Below, piece after piece: positions 51,982-61,277 of a stretch of DNA of 64,000 nucleotides; position 1 is the first letter of the stretch; each line of letters opens with the position of its first letter. A program made the translations under genes and the position numbers. This DNA is from Listeria cossartiae subsp. cayugensis. GTDB lineage: Bacteria > Bacillota > Bacilli > Lactobacillales > Listeriaceae. The stretch spans positions 1 through 64,000 of the forward strand of contig NZ_JAARZC010000006.1 of the NCBI RefSeq assembly GCF_014229095.1. Direction: 5' to 3'. Below the pieces are notes generated by a model that saw only the letters and a list, made by a program, of their open reading frames with translations, made no database searches and was not told where the DNA came from.

Positions 51982-53226
51982 TTATTTTTTAAGAAGGGTT
52001 TCTACTTGATCGTTAAATGTATCCATTTGTGTTTGTACATCTGCACCACCACGATAAATTTGTTCCCAAGATTTTCCGTATAATTGAGCGATTTCTTCAA
52101 ATTGCGGGATAAGTGGCATTGGTTCTGCCGTTTTCATTTGTTCGCCGAATACTTTGTAGTAAGGATCGTTTTTCAGCATATCATCTTCCCAAGCATCCAT
52201 ACGAGCTGGCATCGAGTTAGTATCTTTCAACCAAGATAACTGCACGTCAGGTTGGCTCATGTAGTCCATGAATTTCAGAGCATCCTCTTTTTTATTACTA
52301 TATTTGAAAATGGATAGGTTAGCGCCACCAAGACTTGATTCGTTATTTTCTTTTTTAGGTAATACTGCAGTTGCCCATTTTCCGTCAATATCAGGGGCAG
52401 TGTCTTTCAGTGTATTAACCATCCACGGACCACTCATGAACATTGGCACGATTCCGTCGCCGCCAAAGCTTTGGGACGCATCTAAACCAAGGTCAGTGTC
52501 TGGAGCAGAACCGTTTTTAATGAAGCTTTCTAAATAACTGACAGAATCAACAAATGGTTTTTTGTTAAATACAGGAGTACCATCTTTATCGAAAAGAGGG
52601 GAGCCATTTTGACGTCCGAAAATGAAACCAGTTGTTTGTTCATTTGGATCAATGGCAAAACCGTACATGTCTTTACCGCGTTTGGAAAGTTTAAGCGCAG
52701 CATCGGAAAGTTCATCCCATGTTTTTGGTGCTTCGTTATAGCCAACTTTTTTTAGTAAATCGGTACGATAGAATAATACGCGCGTTTCTGCATACCACGG
52801 AACACCGTAAGTTTTACCATCAAATTGCGTTGTTTTCACCGAACCAGGGAAAAATAAATCGGAGTTCATATTTTTACTTTTTTCTACGTCTTTTGTAATA
52901 TCAAGTAATGCGCCAGCTTCGACGAATTCAGGCATCCAAGTAGTTCCCATTTGGACTACATCGGGGCCGGATTTGGAAGCGACTGCTGTAAGTAATTTAT
53001 CATGTGCATTTGCCCAAGGAATAACTTGGACTTTCACTTCGATGCCAGTGTCTTTCGTGAATTTTTGTGCGAGTTCTTTTAATGATTTGGCTTCATCTCC
53101 CATAGCCCAAACGTTTAACACTTTCGAATCGCTCGAATTCATATCATCCTTCGATCCGCCACATGCCATTAATACTAAACTAAGCGACAACACTAAAGCT
53201 AAAACGACAAACATCTTTTTCTTCAT
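51982..53226 (-). CDS. Sugar-binding lipoprotein of the ABC importer (beta-1,2-glucooligosaccharide type)
   Basis: The 414-residue solute-binding protein of the CUT1 importer. Its lipoprotein signal ends in lipobox LMAC with Cys22. The mature part is a type I extracellular binding protein (SBP family 1): VQVIPWANAHDKLLTAVASK and DVVQMGTTWMPEFVEAGAL are typical. GGAGG precedes the ATG. It is the first gene of the minus operon, divergent from the GH3 and GH94 genes. Gene order matches L. innocua Lin1841, known to bind beta-1,2-glucooligosaccharides, so I expect the same ligand. Confidence 0.93.
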   Translation of the reverse strand: MKKKMFVVLALVLSLSLVLMACGGSKDDMNSSDSKVLNVWAMGDEAKSLKELAQKFTKDTGIEVKVQVIPWANAHDKLLTAVASKSGPDVVQMGTTWMPEFVEAGALLDITKDVEKSKNMNSDLFFPGSVKTTQFDGKTYGVPWYAETRVLFYRTDLLKKVGYNEAPKTWDELSDAALKLSKRGKDMYGFAIDPNEQTTGFIFGRQNGSPLFDKDGTPVFNKKPFVDSVSYLESFIKNGSAPDTDLGLDASQSFGGDGIVPMFMSGPWMVNTLKDTAPDIDGKWATAVLPKKENNESSLGGANLSIFKYSNKKEDALKFMDYMSQPDVQLSWLKDTNSMPARMDAWEDDMLKNDPYYKVFGEQMKTAEPMPLIPQFEEIAQLYGKSWEQIYRGGADVQTQMDTFNDQVETLLKK

Positions 53227-53367
53227 GATTTTTCCTCCATTTTTTTGTTTTTTTCAAAGCAACTTGACTAACTAAAAGCTGTTAAAGAATAAAAACTGTT
53301 GTACGGAACTTGTGCACCGTACGGGATGAAGCAAATTGTGAAAATTAATTCACATACACAATATTTC

Positions 53368-53382
53368 ATAGAAACGTTTCGA
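53368..53382. promoter_or_regulatory. Operator copy 1 (importer side)
   Basis: ATAGAAACGTTTCGA, with the perfect palindrome GAAACGTTTC at its centre. It covers about +1 to +15 of the importer operon. The same 15 bases recur at 53619-53633. LacI-family operators have this form. Confidence 0.75.
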
Positions 53383-53389
53383 CAAGGTT

Positions 53390-53418
53390 ATTATAGTATA
53401 TTATGTAATCGGTTTCAA
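53390..53418 (-). promoter_or_regulatory. Promoter of the sugar importer operon
   Basis: On the minus strand TTGAAA (53418-53413) and TATAAT (53395-53390) are 17 bases apart. The start falls near 53383, at the edge of operator copy 1. Confidence 0.7.
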
Positions 53419-53575
53419 GTGAATTGCAATTTTATTTTTTTATAAGTAGGGTTATTGGTTATGTATCAACGCTTTATGCTTGATAAATTTTTTTTGAATG
53501 GATTTTATTGAAAACGAGATAGTATAGAAGAAACGTGGAAATCGAATCATTTAACCATGTGAATGTCGTTTTTGG

Positions 53576-53604
53576 TTGACTAAAGAAAAGAAAGCGCTTA
53601 TACT
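53576..53604 (+). promoter_or_regulatory. Promoter of the GH3-GH94 operon, with an overlapping CRE-like site
   Basis: TTGACT (53576-53581) and TATACT (53599-53604) are 17 bases apart. GAAAGCGCTTATA (53590-53602), close to the CcpA catabolite element, covers the spacer end and the -10, so carbon catabolite repression is likely. Confidence 0.72.
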
Positions 53605-53618
53605 GTTGTTATATTTGA

Positions 53619-53633
53619 ATAGAAACGTTTCGA
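53619..53633. promoter_or_regulatory. Operator copy 2 (glycosidase side)
   Basis: A second exact copy of ATAGAAACGTTTCGA, about +9 to +23 from the expected start of the GH3-GH94 operon, just upstream of the ribosome-binding site of the GH3 gene. Confidence 0.75.
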
Positions 53634-53655
53634 AAAATGTGTTCAGGAGGTTCCT

Positions 53656-55827
53656 ATGAAACAAGAAAAAGTGCAAGATTTAGTCAATCAAATGACATTA
53701 GATGAAAAAATTGCCCAATGTCTTCAACTTTCCCCTTTTCTTTTTAAAGGTACAAACAAAAATGCAGAACTTACAGGGCCACTTCTTCAAGAAATGAAAT
53801 TAACGGATGCGCAGACTGAAAATGCGGGTTCGGTACTTGGATCAAGTTCGGCGCTTGATATGATTGGTATTCAAGAAGCTTACTTAAAAACAAATCGACT
53901 AGGAATTCCGCTTGTTTTTATGGCGGACGTTATACATGGTTATAAAACTGTTTTTCCAATTCCACTTGCACTCGGTTGTTCGTTTGACCGGGAAACTGTT
54001 CGAGTGATGGCGGAAGTTTCGGCATTTGAAGCAACAGCGGAAGGGCACCATGTTACTTTTTCCCCAATGCTTGATTTAGTGCGGGATCCGAGATGGGGTC
54101 GTGTAATGGAATCAACTGGTGAAGATCCCTTTTTAAACAGCGAACTTGGGAAAGCGATGGTTGCTGGTTACCAAGGTGATGTGAGCGAACTTGCTGAAAA
54201 CAAAGAGCGAATGGCTGCTTGTGTGAAACATTTTGCGGCATACGGGGCAGCGGAGGCTGGACTGGAATACAATACGGTCAATATGTCTACACGCGAACTA
54301 TATCAAAATTATTTACCTGCTTATAATGCAGCAATCCAAGCAGGAGCTAAATTAGTTATGACGGCATTTAATGTGGTGGACGGGGTTCCGGCGACAATGA
54401 ACAAATGGCTGAATCGTGATGTTTTACGCGGTGAAATGAATTTCGATGGCGTACTTATTTCTGATTGGGGTGCGGTCGCTGAAGTGATTAACCACGGAAC
54501 TGCCAGAAATCCGAAAGAGGCGGCGCAATTTTCGATGGAGGCAGGCGTTGATTTGGAAATGATGACGACTTGCTATATTCATGAATTAAAAGGCTTGATT
54601 GAGGAAGGAAAACTAGCTGAAAGTCTTTTAGATGAAGCCGTGTTGCGGATGTTGCATTTGAAAAATGATTTAGGACTTTTTGAAGATCCGTATCGTGGTT
54701 TGAAAAATAGCGATCGTTCAGAAGACATTTTAACTGATGAAAGCCGCTTGAAAGCGCGCGCTGCTGGAGTAGAGTCAGCTGTTTTATTAGAAAATAAAAA
54801 TCACTTACTTCCTTTAGCTAAAACGACGAAATTGGCACTAATTGGTCCACTTGCTACATCACCTGATATTCTCGGTGGTTGGAATGTATACGGCGAAGAG
54901 AAAGATGGCATCAATGTGGAAACGGGCTTACGCGAGGTGTTTGAAACAATCACAACTGTCTCGACGGATTATATAGAATTTACCGAGGAAGATAAAGCTT
55001 CGATTGAGGAAGCCGTGAGCCATGCAGAAGTGATTGTTCTTGCGCTAGGTGAGAAAAATGAATGGGGCGGAGAAGCAGGAAGCCTCGCAACCATTCGTTT
55101 ACCAGAAGCACAATACGACTTAGCCAAATTTGTACAAACGCTTGGGAAACCGGTAGTTATCACTTTATTTAATGGTAGACCGTTAGAAGTTAAAGAATTA
55201 GCGGAAGCCAGTGATGCGCTTCTCGAATTATGGTTCCCGGGTACAGAAGCGGGCCGCGTTACTGCGGATTTATTAAGTGGGGCGAGCAATCCTTCTGGAA
55301 AATTAGCGATGTCCTTCCCGCAAACGACCGGTCAAATTCCAGTTTACTATAACCATTTACGCACTGGTCGACCACAAACACCAGAAAACAAAGGTGAGCG
55401 CTATGTATCGCATTATCTCGATATTCCGAACGAACCATTTTATCCATTTGGTTACGGAAAAAGTTATAGCGAATTTGAATTAACAACGGCCGATATTCCG
55501 AAAGAATTGCCTCTAGGTGAGTCGCTTCATGTGGAGGTAACAATTAAAAATACGAGTAAAATCGCTGGAAAAGAAGTCATTCAAGTGTATTTGCAAGATG
55601 TGACAGCAAGCATTTCACGTCCTGTCAAAGAACTAAAAGCTTTTGAAAAAGTGGCGCTTCTAGCTGGCGAAGAAAAAACAGTTTCATTTGAATTAACGAG
55701 CGAAGCATTTTCTTTCTACAACCATCAACTTGAAAAAGTGCAGGAACCGGGACTTCACCGTGTTTTTGTTGGGACGAGCAGTGAAAATGTAGACGTTTTT
55801 GAACTGGAAGTAGGTGGCTATCTGTGA
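53656..55827 (+). CDS. GH3 beta-glucosidase (sophorose/beta-1,2-glucooligosaccharide type)
   Basis: A 723-residue glycoside hydrolase family 3 protein. The N-terminal barrel has KHFAAYGAAEAG near residue 194 and the nucleophile Asp270 in GVLISDWGAV. The C-terminal domain follows, and a fibronectin III-like domain ends it (about 615-715). There is no signal peptide, so it acts inside the cell on imported sugars. AGGAGG precedes the ATG. Order and family match L. innocua Lin1840, which prefers sophorose and related beta-1,2 oligomers. Its last four bases overlap the GH94 gene. Confidence 0.93.
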   Translation: MKQEKVQDLVNQMTLDEKIAQCLQLSPFLFKGTNKNAELTGPLLQEMKLTDAQTENAGSVLGSSSALDMIGIQEAYLKTNRLGIPLVFMADVIHGYKTVFPIPLALGCSFDRETVRVMAEVSAFEATAEGHHVTFSPMLDLVRDPRWGRVMESTGEDPFLNSELGKAMVAGYQGDVSELAENKERMAACVKHFAAYGAAEAGLEYNTVNMSTRELYQNYLPAYNAAIQAGAKLVMTAFNVVDGVPATMNKWLNRDVLRGEMNFDGVLISDWGAVAEVINHGTARNPKEAAQFSMEAGVDLEMMTTCYIHELKGLIEEGKLAESLLDEAVLRMLHLKNDLGLFEDPYRGLKNSDRSEDILTDESRLKARAAGVESAVLLENKNHLLPLAKTTKLALIGPLATSPDILGGWNVYGEEKDGINVETGLREVFETITTVSTDYIEFTEEDKASIEEAVSHAEVIVLALGEKNEWGGEAGSLATIRLPEAQYDLAKFVQTLGKPVVITLFNGRPLEVKELAEASDALLELWFPGTEAGRVTADLLSGASNPSGKLAMSFPQTTGQIPVYYNHLRTGRPQTPENKGERYVSHYLDIPNEPFYPFGYGKSYSEFELTTADIPKELPLGESLHVEVTIKNTSKIAGKEVIQVYLQDVTASISRPVKELKAFEKVALLAGEEKTVSFELTSEAFSFYNHQLEKVQEPGLHRVFVGTSSENVDVFELEVGGYL

Positions 55828-58800
55828 CAAAATTAAAAGAAATTAAAAAAGCAGATTTATCGGCGGCGTTTTATCCAAGTGGGGAGCTTGCTTGGTTGAA
55901 ATTAAAGGATCTGATGTTGAATCAAGTCATTCAAAATCCGTTAGAAAATCGCTTATCACAAATCTATGTACGAGCGCATTTGGCTGATAAAGTGAAGGCA
56001 TATCCGCTTTTAACCGCAGATGCAGAAGTCGGTTTTAATGAGCATGGGGTTGAATATCGCGGGACAGTTGGGCCGTTTGCATACACGGTGCAAATGCAAT
56101 TCCATTCGCGTGGCTGGTTTTATGATATAACGGTGGATGGTGCAGGAAATTTTGATCTTGTGTATTTGCAAGATTTAGGCCTTGCAGAACAAGCGGCAGT
56201 GCGGACAAATGAAGCTTACATGTCGCAATACATTGATTATCATGTGACAGAAGGTGCGACTGGTTTCACGATTCAAGCTCGCCAAAATCAACCACAAAAC
56301 AATCGCTTTCCGGCAGTCCAAATCGGTGCTTTGACGAACATTATTGGCTATGCAACAGATGGTTTCGATATGTATGGCACCAATTATAAAATAACGAGTG
56401 AACTAGCAGCACTTGCGCAAAAATCACTACCAAATCGTGTATATCAATATGAATTCGCGCAAATCTCCTTACAAACAGAAGCATTTTCAAATCACGCAGA
56501 AACAACTTTTTATGGCTATGCAACCGAGAATCAACCAAAAGCATCTGGCGCGCCATTTGAAAATATCGCCGAAATAAAAGCGAGTATTCCGGAGCAAGCC
56601 TATCAGCCAAGTAAAAAAGCGATCCGCGACAAAAACATCGGAACAGCTATCACGGGCGAACCAATTTCCGAAAAATGGCTACAAGCGAACTTCCCAGACA
56701 GAATTCAAGAAGAAAAACAAAACGGCGCACTGCTATCCTTTTTCACACCAAGCTATGCACATGTTGTGATGCGCGAAAAAGAGGCTGAATTAGAACGTCC
56801 ACATGGCAGCATTTTGCTAGACAAAGTGGATGTTTTAAACCCGGAAGCAACTCTTTCGGCGACAACATACATGTACGGTGCATTTTTATCGCAATTGGTT
56901 GCAGGGAACACAAATATGAACAAATGGAATAGCCATGCGCGCAATCCGCTGAACATTTTGCAAACAAGTGGTGTAAGAGTTTATATTGAAGAAGATGGTG
57001 AACTACGGCTACTCGGCGTACCATCTGTGTGGGAAACGAGCACGAACTATTCAACTTGGTATTACCAGTGGAATGATGATTTAATCACTGTCAAAACGAC
57101 CTTAACCGCTGCAAGCAAAGAGGCATTCGTCACCATCCATTCCAAAAAAGGTCATCCATATAAATTGGTACTAACTAACCAAGTCACAATGGCCACGAAT
57201 GAATACGACACAACCGTGAAAAAAGAAATAAAAGCTGGCGTCGTTACTTATTTCCCATCAGCAGATTCACCCATTTTAGATACTTACCCGGCACTTCAAT
57301 TCCGCGTGGACGGTACTTATAACGACATCACAGACGAAAGTTATTTTGCGAAAGATTATGCCGGAACAGCTGGATTAGACGTTTTCGTATTTGAACCAAC
57401 AGATAGCGCAACATTCCACGTTCAAGCAAAACTGACCGCTGAATTTGCAGAAAAGCAGCCAGATTTAGAAGCAGCTACAAAAGAAATTCGCACTAGCTAT
57501 GACGAATTAACCGCCCAATTTCATTTAAACCACCAAAGTACAACGGCGGAAAAACTAAACTTAACGGTGTATTGGTATGCGCACCAAATGCTCGTTCATT
57601 ACGCATCGCCGCACGGTTTAGAACAGTATAGCGGGGCGGCTTGGGGAACACGTGACGTAAGTCAAGGACCATTTGAATTTTTCCTTGCGACCGGGAACAA
57701 AGCTGTTTTACGCCAACTTGTATTAACAATCTTTTCCCACCAATACAGGGATACTGGTGACTGGCCGCAGTGGTTTATGTTTGATAAATATACATCGATT
57801 CAACAAGAAGAAAGTCACGGCGATGTCATTGTTTGGCCGCTGAAAATTATTGGTGATTACTTGGAAATGAGCGGAGATGCAGGGATACTCGAAGAAGCGA
57901 TTCCGTTTGTTGACCGTGAATCGAAAACATTCACAACTGAAAAAGGGACGCTGTTAGAGCATATTGAATTAGCTGTACAGACAATTGAAGCCCGCTTTAT
58001 GAAAGGAACGGCGCTTTCTAATTACGGTGATGGTGACTGGGACGATACGCTTCAACCTGCAAATGCGCAATTGAAAAAAAATATGGTTTCCAGCTGGACA
58101 GTTGCTCTAACGTATCAAACATTTAAACGATTAGCGACATTCTTGCCAGCAGGAGATGAATACGGCGCTTTAGCAAAACGAGTTCAAGCTGATTTTGCTA
58201 AATATATGACAGCGGATACCGACGTCATTCCAGGTTTCCTCTATTTAGAAGAAGGAAAAGCACCGGTTTGGATGATTCATCCGGAAGACAAAGAAACTAA
58301 TATTAAGCATCGTTTAATTCCACTAACGAGAAGCGTAATTGCCGAACTCGTTGATAAAAAACAAGCAAGTCGCAATTTTGACATTATAGGTGAGCATTTA
58401 CTTCATCCGGATGGCGTGCGTTTAATGAGTGAGCCAGCGCATTATGCAGGTGGTGTAAGTACGCACTTCAAACGGGCTGAGCAAGCGGCGAATTTTGGTA
58501 GAGAAGTTGGTTTGCAATATGTCCATGCGCATATTCGCTATATCGAAGCACTTGCAAAAATTGGCGACACAGGAGCTTGGCATATGCTTGATATTATTAA
58601 TCCAATCAATATTAAAGAAGTTGTACCAAACGCGGAGCTACGCCAAAGCAATACGTATTTCAGTAGTTCTGACGCCGCATTTTTAGATCGTTATCAGGCA
58701 CAAAATGAATTCGGTCGCGTGAAAGAAGGGACTATTCCAGTGAAAGGCGGCTGGCGGATTTATTCGAGTGGTCCAGGAATATACTTGCATCAGCTAATTA

Positions 58801-59084
58801 GTTCGGTTCTCGGCATTCGCCAAACAGAACAAGCGCTCATTTTTGATCCTATTTTGCCAGCAGATTTAAATGGGTTAGAATGCCACATTGAGCTGGATAA
58901 TTACCCGCTAGATATCACGTTTGAAAGCGCAGATGAGGCCGGGATTTTGGTGAACGGAGAAAAACAACCTGTTGAAAATGAAGCGAATGCATACCGTACA
59001 GGCGCTCTCGTTTTACCTAAAAAGAACTTAACGACAAAATGTTCACAAATCACGATTAAATTTCAAAAAAATAACCGTCTCTAA
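55824..59084 (+). CDS. GH94 1,2-beta-oligoglucan phosphorylase-type enzyme
   Basis: A 1086-residue GH94 protein, formerly glycosyltransferase 36. It is clearly longer than cellobiose phosphorylases (about 800 residues) and close to 1,2-beta-oligoglucan phosphorylases such as L. innocua Lin1839. The catalytic-domain motif YGDGDWDDTLQPAN near residue 733 holds the likely general acid. It would split beta-1,2-glucooligosaccharides with phosphate, giving glucose 1-phosphate without ATP use. It has no signal peptide. ATGA-type overlap (starting GTG at 55824) couples it to the GH3 gene. Confidence 0.9.
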   Translation: MTKLKEIKKADLSAAFYPSGELAWLKLKDLMLNQVIQNPLENRLSQIYVRAHLADKVKAYPLLTADAEVGFNEHGVEYRGTVGPFAYTVQMQFHSRGWFYDITVDGAGNFDLVYLQDLGLAEQAAVRTNEAYMSQYIDYHVTEGATGFTIQARQNQPQNNRFPAVQIGALTNIIGYATDGFDMYGTNYKITSELAALAQKSLPNRVYQYEFAQISLQTEAFSNHAETTFYGYATENQPKASGAPFENIAEIKASIPEQAYQPSKKAIRDKNIGTAITGEPISEKWLQANFPDRIQEEKQNGALLSFFTPSYAHVVMREKEAELERPHGSILLDKVDVLNPEATLSATTYMYGAFLSQLVAGNTNMNKWNSHARNPLNILQTSGVRVYIEEDGELRLLGVPSVWETSTNYSTWYYQWNDDLITVKTTLTAASKEAFVTIHSKKGHPYKLVLTNQVTMATNEYDTTVKKEIKAGVVTYFPSADSPILDTYPALQFRVDGTYNDITDESYFAKDYAGTAGLDVFVFEPTDSATFHVQAKLTAEFAEKQPDLEAATKEIRTSYDELTAQFHLNHQSTTAEKLNLTVYWYAHQMLVHYASPHGLEQYSGAAWGTRDVSQGPFEFFLATGNKAVLRQLVLTIFSHQYRDTGDWPQWFMFDKYTSIQQEESHGDVIVWPLKIIGDYLEMSGDAGILEEAIPFVDRESKTFTTEKGTLLEHIELAVQTIEARFMKGTALSNYGDGDWDDTLQPANAQLKKNMVSSWTVALTYQTFKRLATFLPAGDEYGALAKRVQADFAKYMTADTDVIPGFLYLEEGKAPVWMIHPEDKETNIKHRLIPLTRSVIAELVDKKQASRNFDIIGEHLLHPDGVRLMSEPAHYAGGVSTHFKRAEQAANFGREVGLQYVHAHIRYIEALAKIGDTGAWHMLDIINPINIKEVVPNAELRQSNTYFSSSDAAFLDRYQAQNEFGRVKEGTIPVKGGWRIYSSGPGIYLHQLISSVLGIRQTEQALIFDPILPADLNGLECHIELDNYPLDITFESADEAGILVNGEKQPVENEANAYRTGALVLPKKNLTTKCSQITIKFQKNNRL

Positions 59085-59131
59085 GGTTGTTTTGTGTATA
59101 ATAAAAGAAAACAGAAAAGGATGCGATTCAC

Positions 59132-60097
59132 GTGGTAGGAATTAAAGATATCGCGAAAAAGGCAGGGGTTTCCATTTCAACAGTATCCTACGCGCTTAAT
59201 GGCAGCCCAAAAGTGACCGAAAAAACGCGAAAACGAATTATGACCATCGCAAATGAATTGAATTATATTCCCAATATGGCAGCACGAACGTTAAAAACGA
59301 GAGAAACAAAAATTATCGGCGTCTATTTAACGAACTACGGCGGGATTTTTTACGGGACTTTACTGGAAGGTTTAACGCAAACGCTCTATAAACACGGATA
59401 TGAACTCATTGCTTGCAGTGGCACGAAAACACACCGATTTTTACCCGAAAAAATGATTGATGGCGCTATTATTTTAGATGCGAATTTCCCGTCGAGCGAG
59501 ATTATTAATTATGCTGATCGTGGTCATAAACTAGTCGTACTTGACCGCGAACTTACGCATGAAAATGTGAGCCAAGTCTTACTAGATAATAAAGGTGGGG
59601 CAACACTCGCGATTGATTATTTATCTACTAACTTTAAAGGTGATTTTTATGTGATAACTGGTCCAGATGATTCGTACGATGCAAGAGTTAGACTCGAAAC
59701 GGCTAAACAAGAACTCGCTCGCTCTGGCGACAAAAAAGTGCATATTATCGAAGGCGATTTTTCCGAACAAAGCGGTGAAAAAGCAGCAGCCATTATCGCT
59801 AAAAACTGGAAAGCGCCCGTGTCCGTATTCGCTTTAAATGATAATATGGCTATCGGTATGTATCGCTATTTTGCTGGTACAGATTTAGAAATTGGCAAAG
59901 ACGTCCGGATTATCGGCTTTGATAATACCGATATTAGTGAGTATTTAGTGCCACGCCTTGCTACTATCGAATATTCGAAGTACAAATGGGGCGCAGTGGC
60001 TGCTGACAAACTTGTCGAGCTGCTCGAAGGTGAAAAAGCCGAAAATGAAATAATCTATACAACTCGAATCAGTGGTCCATCGGTTTCAAACAATTAG
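59132..60097 (+). CDS. LacI-family transcriptional regulator of the glucan locus
   Basis: A 321-residue LacI/GalR repressor. The N-terminal helix-turn-helix is IKDIAKKAGVSISTVSYALN followed by the hinge in NYIPNMAARTLKTRE. The sugar-binding domain covers about 60-320. The start is GTG at 59132 with AAAAGG eleven bases upstream. It lies 47 bases after the phosphorylase gene. It most probably binds the two GAAACGTTTC operators between the importer and the GH3 gene, though CcpA could also recognise them. A TATAAT at 59096-59101 may give it a second promoter. Confidence 0.92.
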   Translation: MVGIKDIAKKAGVSISTVSYALNGSPKVTEKTRKRIMTIANELNYIPNMAARTLKTRETKIIGVYLTNYGGIFYGTLLEGLTQTLYKHGYELIACSGTKTHRFLPEKMIDGAIILDANFPSSEIINYADRGHKLVVLDRELTHENVSQVLLDNKGGATLAIDYLSTNFKGDFYVITGPDDSYDARVRLETAKQELARSGDKKVHIIEGDFSEQSGEKAAAIIAKNWKAPVSVFALNDNMAIGMYRYFAGTDLEIGKDVRIIGFDNTDISEYLVPRLATIEYSKYKWGAVAADKLVELLEGEKAENEIIYTTRISGPSVSNN

Positions 60098-60112
60098 TAC
60101 GCTTTTTTCCTT

Positions 60113-60133
60113 ATTTTAAGGTATACTTAAAAT
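60113..60133 (+). repeat. Palindrome upstream of the oxidoreductase gene
   Basis: ATTTTAAG (60113-60120) and CTTAAAAT (60126-60133) form an 8-bp inverted repeat around GTATA. A TATACT at 60122-60127 lies inside it. It could be a weak terminator of the LacI gene, an operator or neither. Confidence 0.4.
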
Positions 60134-60156
60134 AAAATAAAAGGAGTTGTCGGCTA

Positions 60157-61140
60157 ATGAAACTTGGAATTATGGGAACGAACTGGATTACAGACGCATT
60201 TATCGAAGGCGCAATTAATTCGGGTGAATGGAATCTTACGGCGGTATACTCGCGCACAGAAGAAAAAGCACGCGCATTTGGAGAAAAATACGGAGAGTTG
60301 ACTTACTTCACTGATATTGAGAAAATGGGTCAATCAGACGCTTGCGATGCTGTTTATATTGCTTCGCCTAATGCACTTCATTATCAACACGCGGTCAGCT
60401 TACTGAAAAATAAAAAACATGTGATTGTCGAAAAACCAATTTTTTCCACAGTAGCAGAATTAGAGCATGCGCACCAAATTGCTCGCGAAAACAATGTCTT
60501 TTTATTTGAAGCAGCTCGCCACATCCAAGAACCAAACTTCAAACGGCTACAAGAAAGCATCGAAAAAGTTGGAACCATCCACGGTGCAACACTTGCTTAC
60601 ATGAAATATTCCTCTAGATATGATCAAGTTTTAAACGGCGAAGAACCAAATATCTTCTCCTTAAAATTCTCTGGCGGTTCCATTGTTGATTTAGGCGTTT
60701 ATCCACTTTACTCAGCAATCACATTATTCGGTGAACCCGTAAAAGCGACTTATTTCGCGACTAAATTACCAACAGGCGTAGACGGACTTGGCCCGATTAT
60801 TCTTGAATATCCAACATTCAACGTTACAATCATTCAAGGGAAAAATTCCCAATCCTTCTTACCAAGTGAAATTTATGGTCAAAAAGGAACGCTAATCGTG
60901 GACCCACTTACTGGGATTGAACATATTACTTTTTACGATAATGCAACAAAAGAAGAAGCTGAACTTGCTGGTCCAACTGTTGCTAATGATATGCAATTTG
61001 AAGCAGCTGAGTTTGCAAGAATTATCGAACAAAGCGACCGAGATACATATGAATACTTAGCTGACTTAAGCTTAAAAGTATTACGTGTCTCCAACGAACT
61101 ACGTCACCAAAACGATATTTGGTTTGACGCGGAAAAATAA
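60157..61140 (+). CDS. Gfo/Idh/MocA family oxidoreductase
   Basis: A 327-residue NAD(P)-dependent oxidoreductase. The N-terminal Rossmann domain has GIMGTNWITDAFIEGA at the start and the EKPIF motif near residue 91, whose lysine is typically catalytic. The C-terminal alpha/beta domain begins near 120, with a SGGSIVDLGVYPLYS segment near 172, as in trans-dihydrodiol dehydrogenase-like members. AAGGAG precedes the ATG. It follows the LacI gene but has its own terminator. A sugar or inositol substrate is possible, not shown. Confidence 0.9.
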   Translation: MKLGIMGTNWITDAFIEGAINSGEWNLTAVYSRTEEKARAFGEKYGELTYFTDIEKMGQSDACDAVYIASPNALHYQHAVSLLKNKKHVIVEKPIFSTVAELEHAHQIARENNVFLFEAARHIQEPNFKRLQESIEKVGTIHGATLAYMKYSSRYDQVLNGEEPNIFSLKFSGGSIVDLGVYPLYSAITLFGEPVKATYFATKLPTGVDGLGPIILEYPTFNVTIIQGKNSQSFLPSEIYGQKGTLIVDPLTGIEHITFYDNATKEEAELAGPTVANDMQFEAAEFARIIEQSDRDTYEYLADLSLKVLRVSNELRHQNDIWFDAEK

Positions 61141-61150
61141 TTTTTCGAAA

Positions 61151-61190
61151 AGCTAGGAAGAGGCTCGCGAGCTAATTCCTAGTTTTTTTA
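61151..61190 (+). terminator. Rho-independent terminator after the oxidoreductase
   Basis: CTAGGAA (61153-61159) pairs with TTCCTAG (61176-61182), an inner GCTCGCGAGC (61163-61172) is itself palindromic, and a T run follows. Confidence 0.88.
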
Positions 61191-61238
61191 TTTATAGCAA
61201 CAAAAATCCTAAATAAAAGTGCAGACTTGCAGTAAGCA

Positions 61239-61247
61239 TGGTATGAT
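61239..61247 (+). promoter_or_regulatory. Extended -10 promoter of the helicase gene
   Basis: TGGTATGAT (61239-61247) fits an extended -10 element, about 30 bases before the ATG. There is no clear -35. Confidence 0.45.
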
Positions 61248-61277
61248 ACAGAGAAGAACTAATAAAGGAGTCGGGTC

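Noticed and set aside
53461-53511. Tiny open frame (16 codons) in the sugar-locus intergenic region
   Set aside because: No ribosome-binding site, and it lies in AT-rich spacer between divergent promoters.
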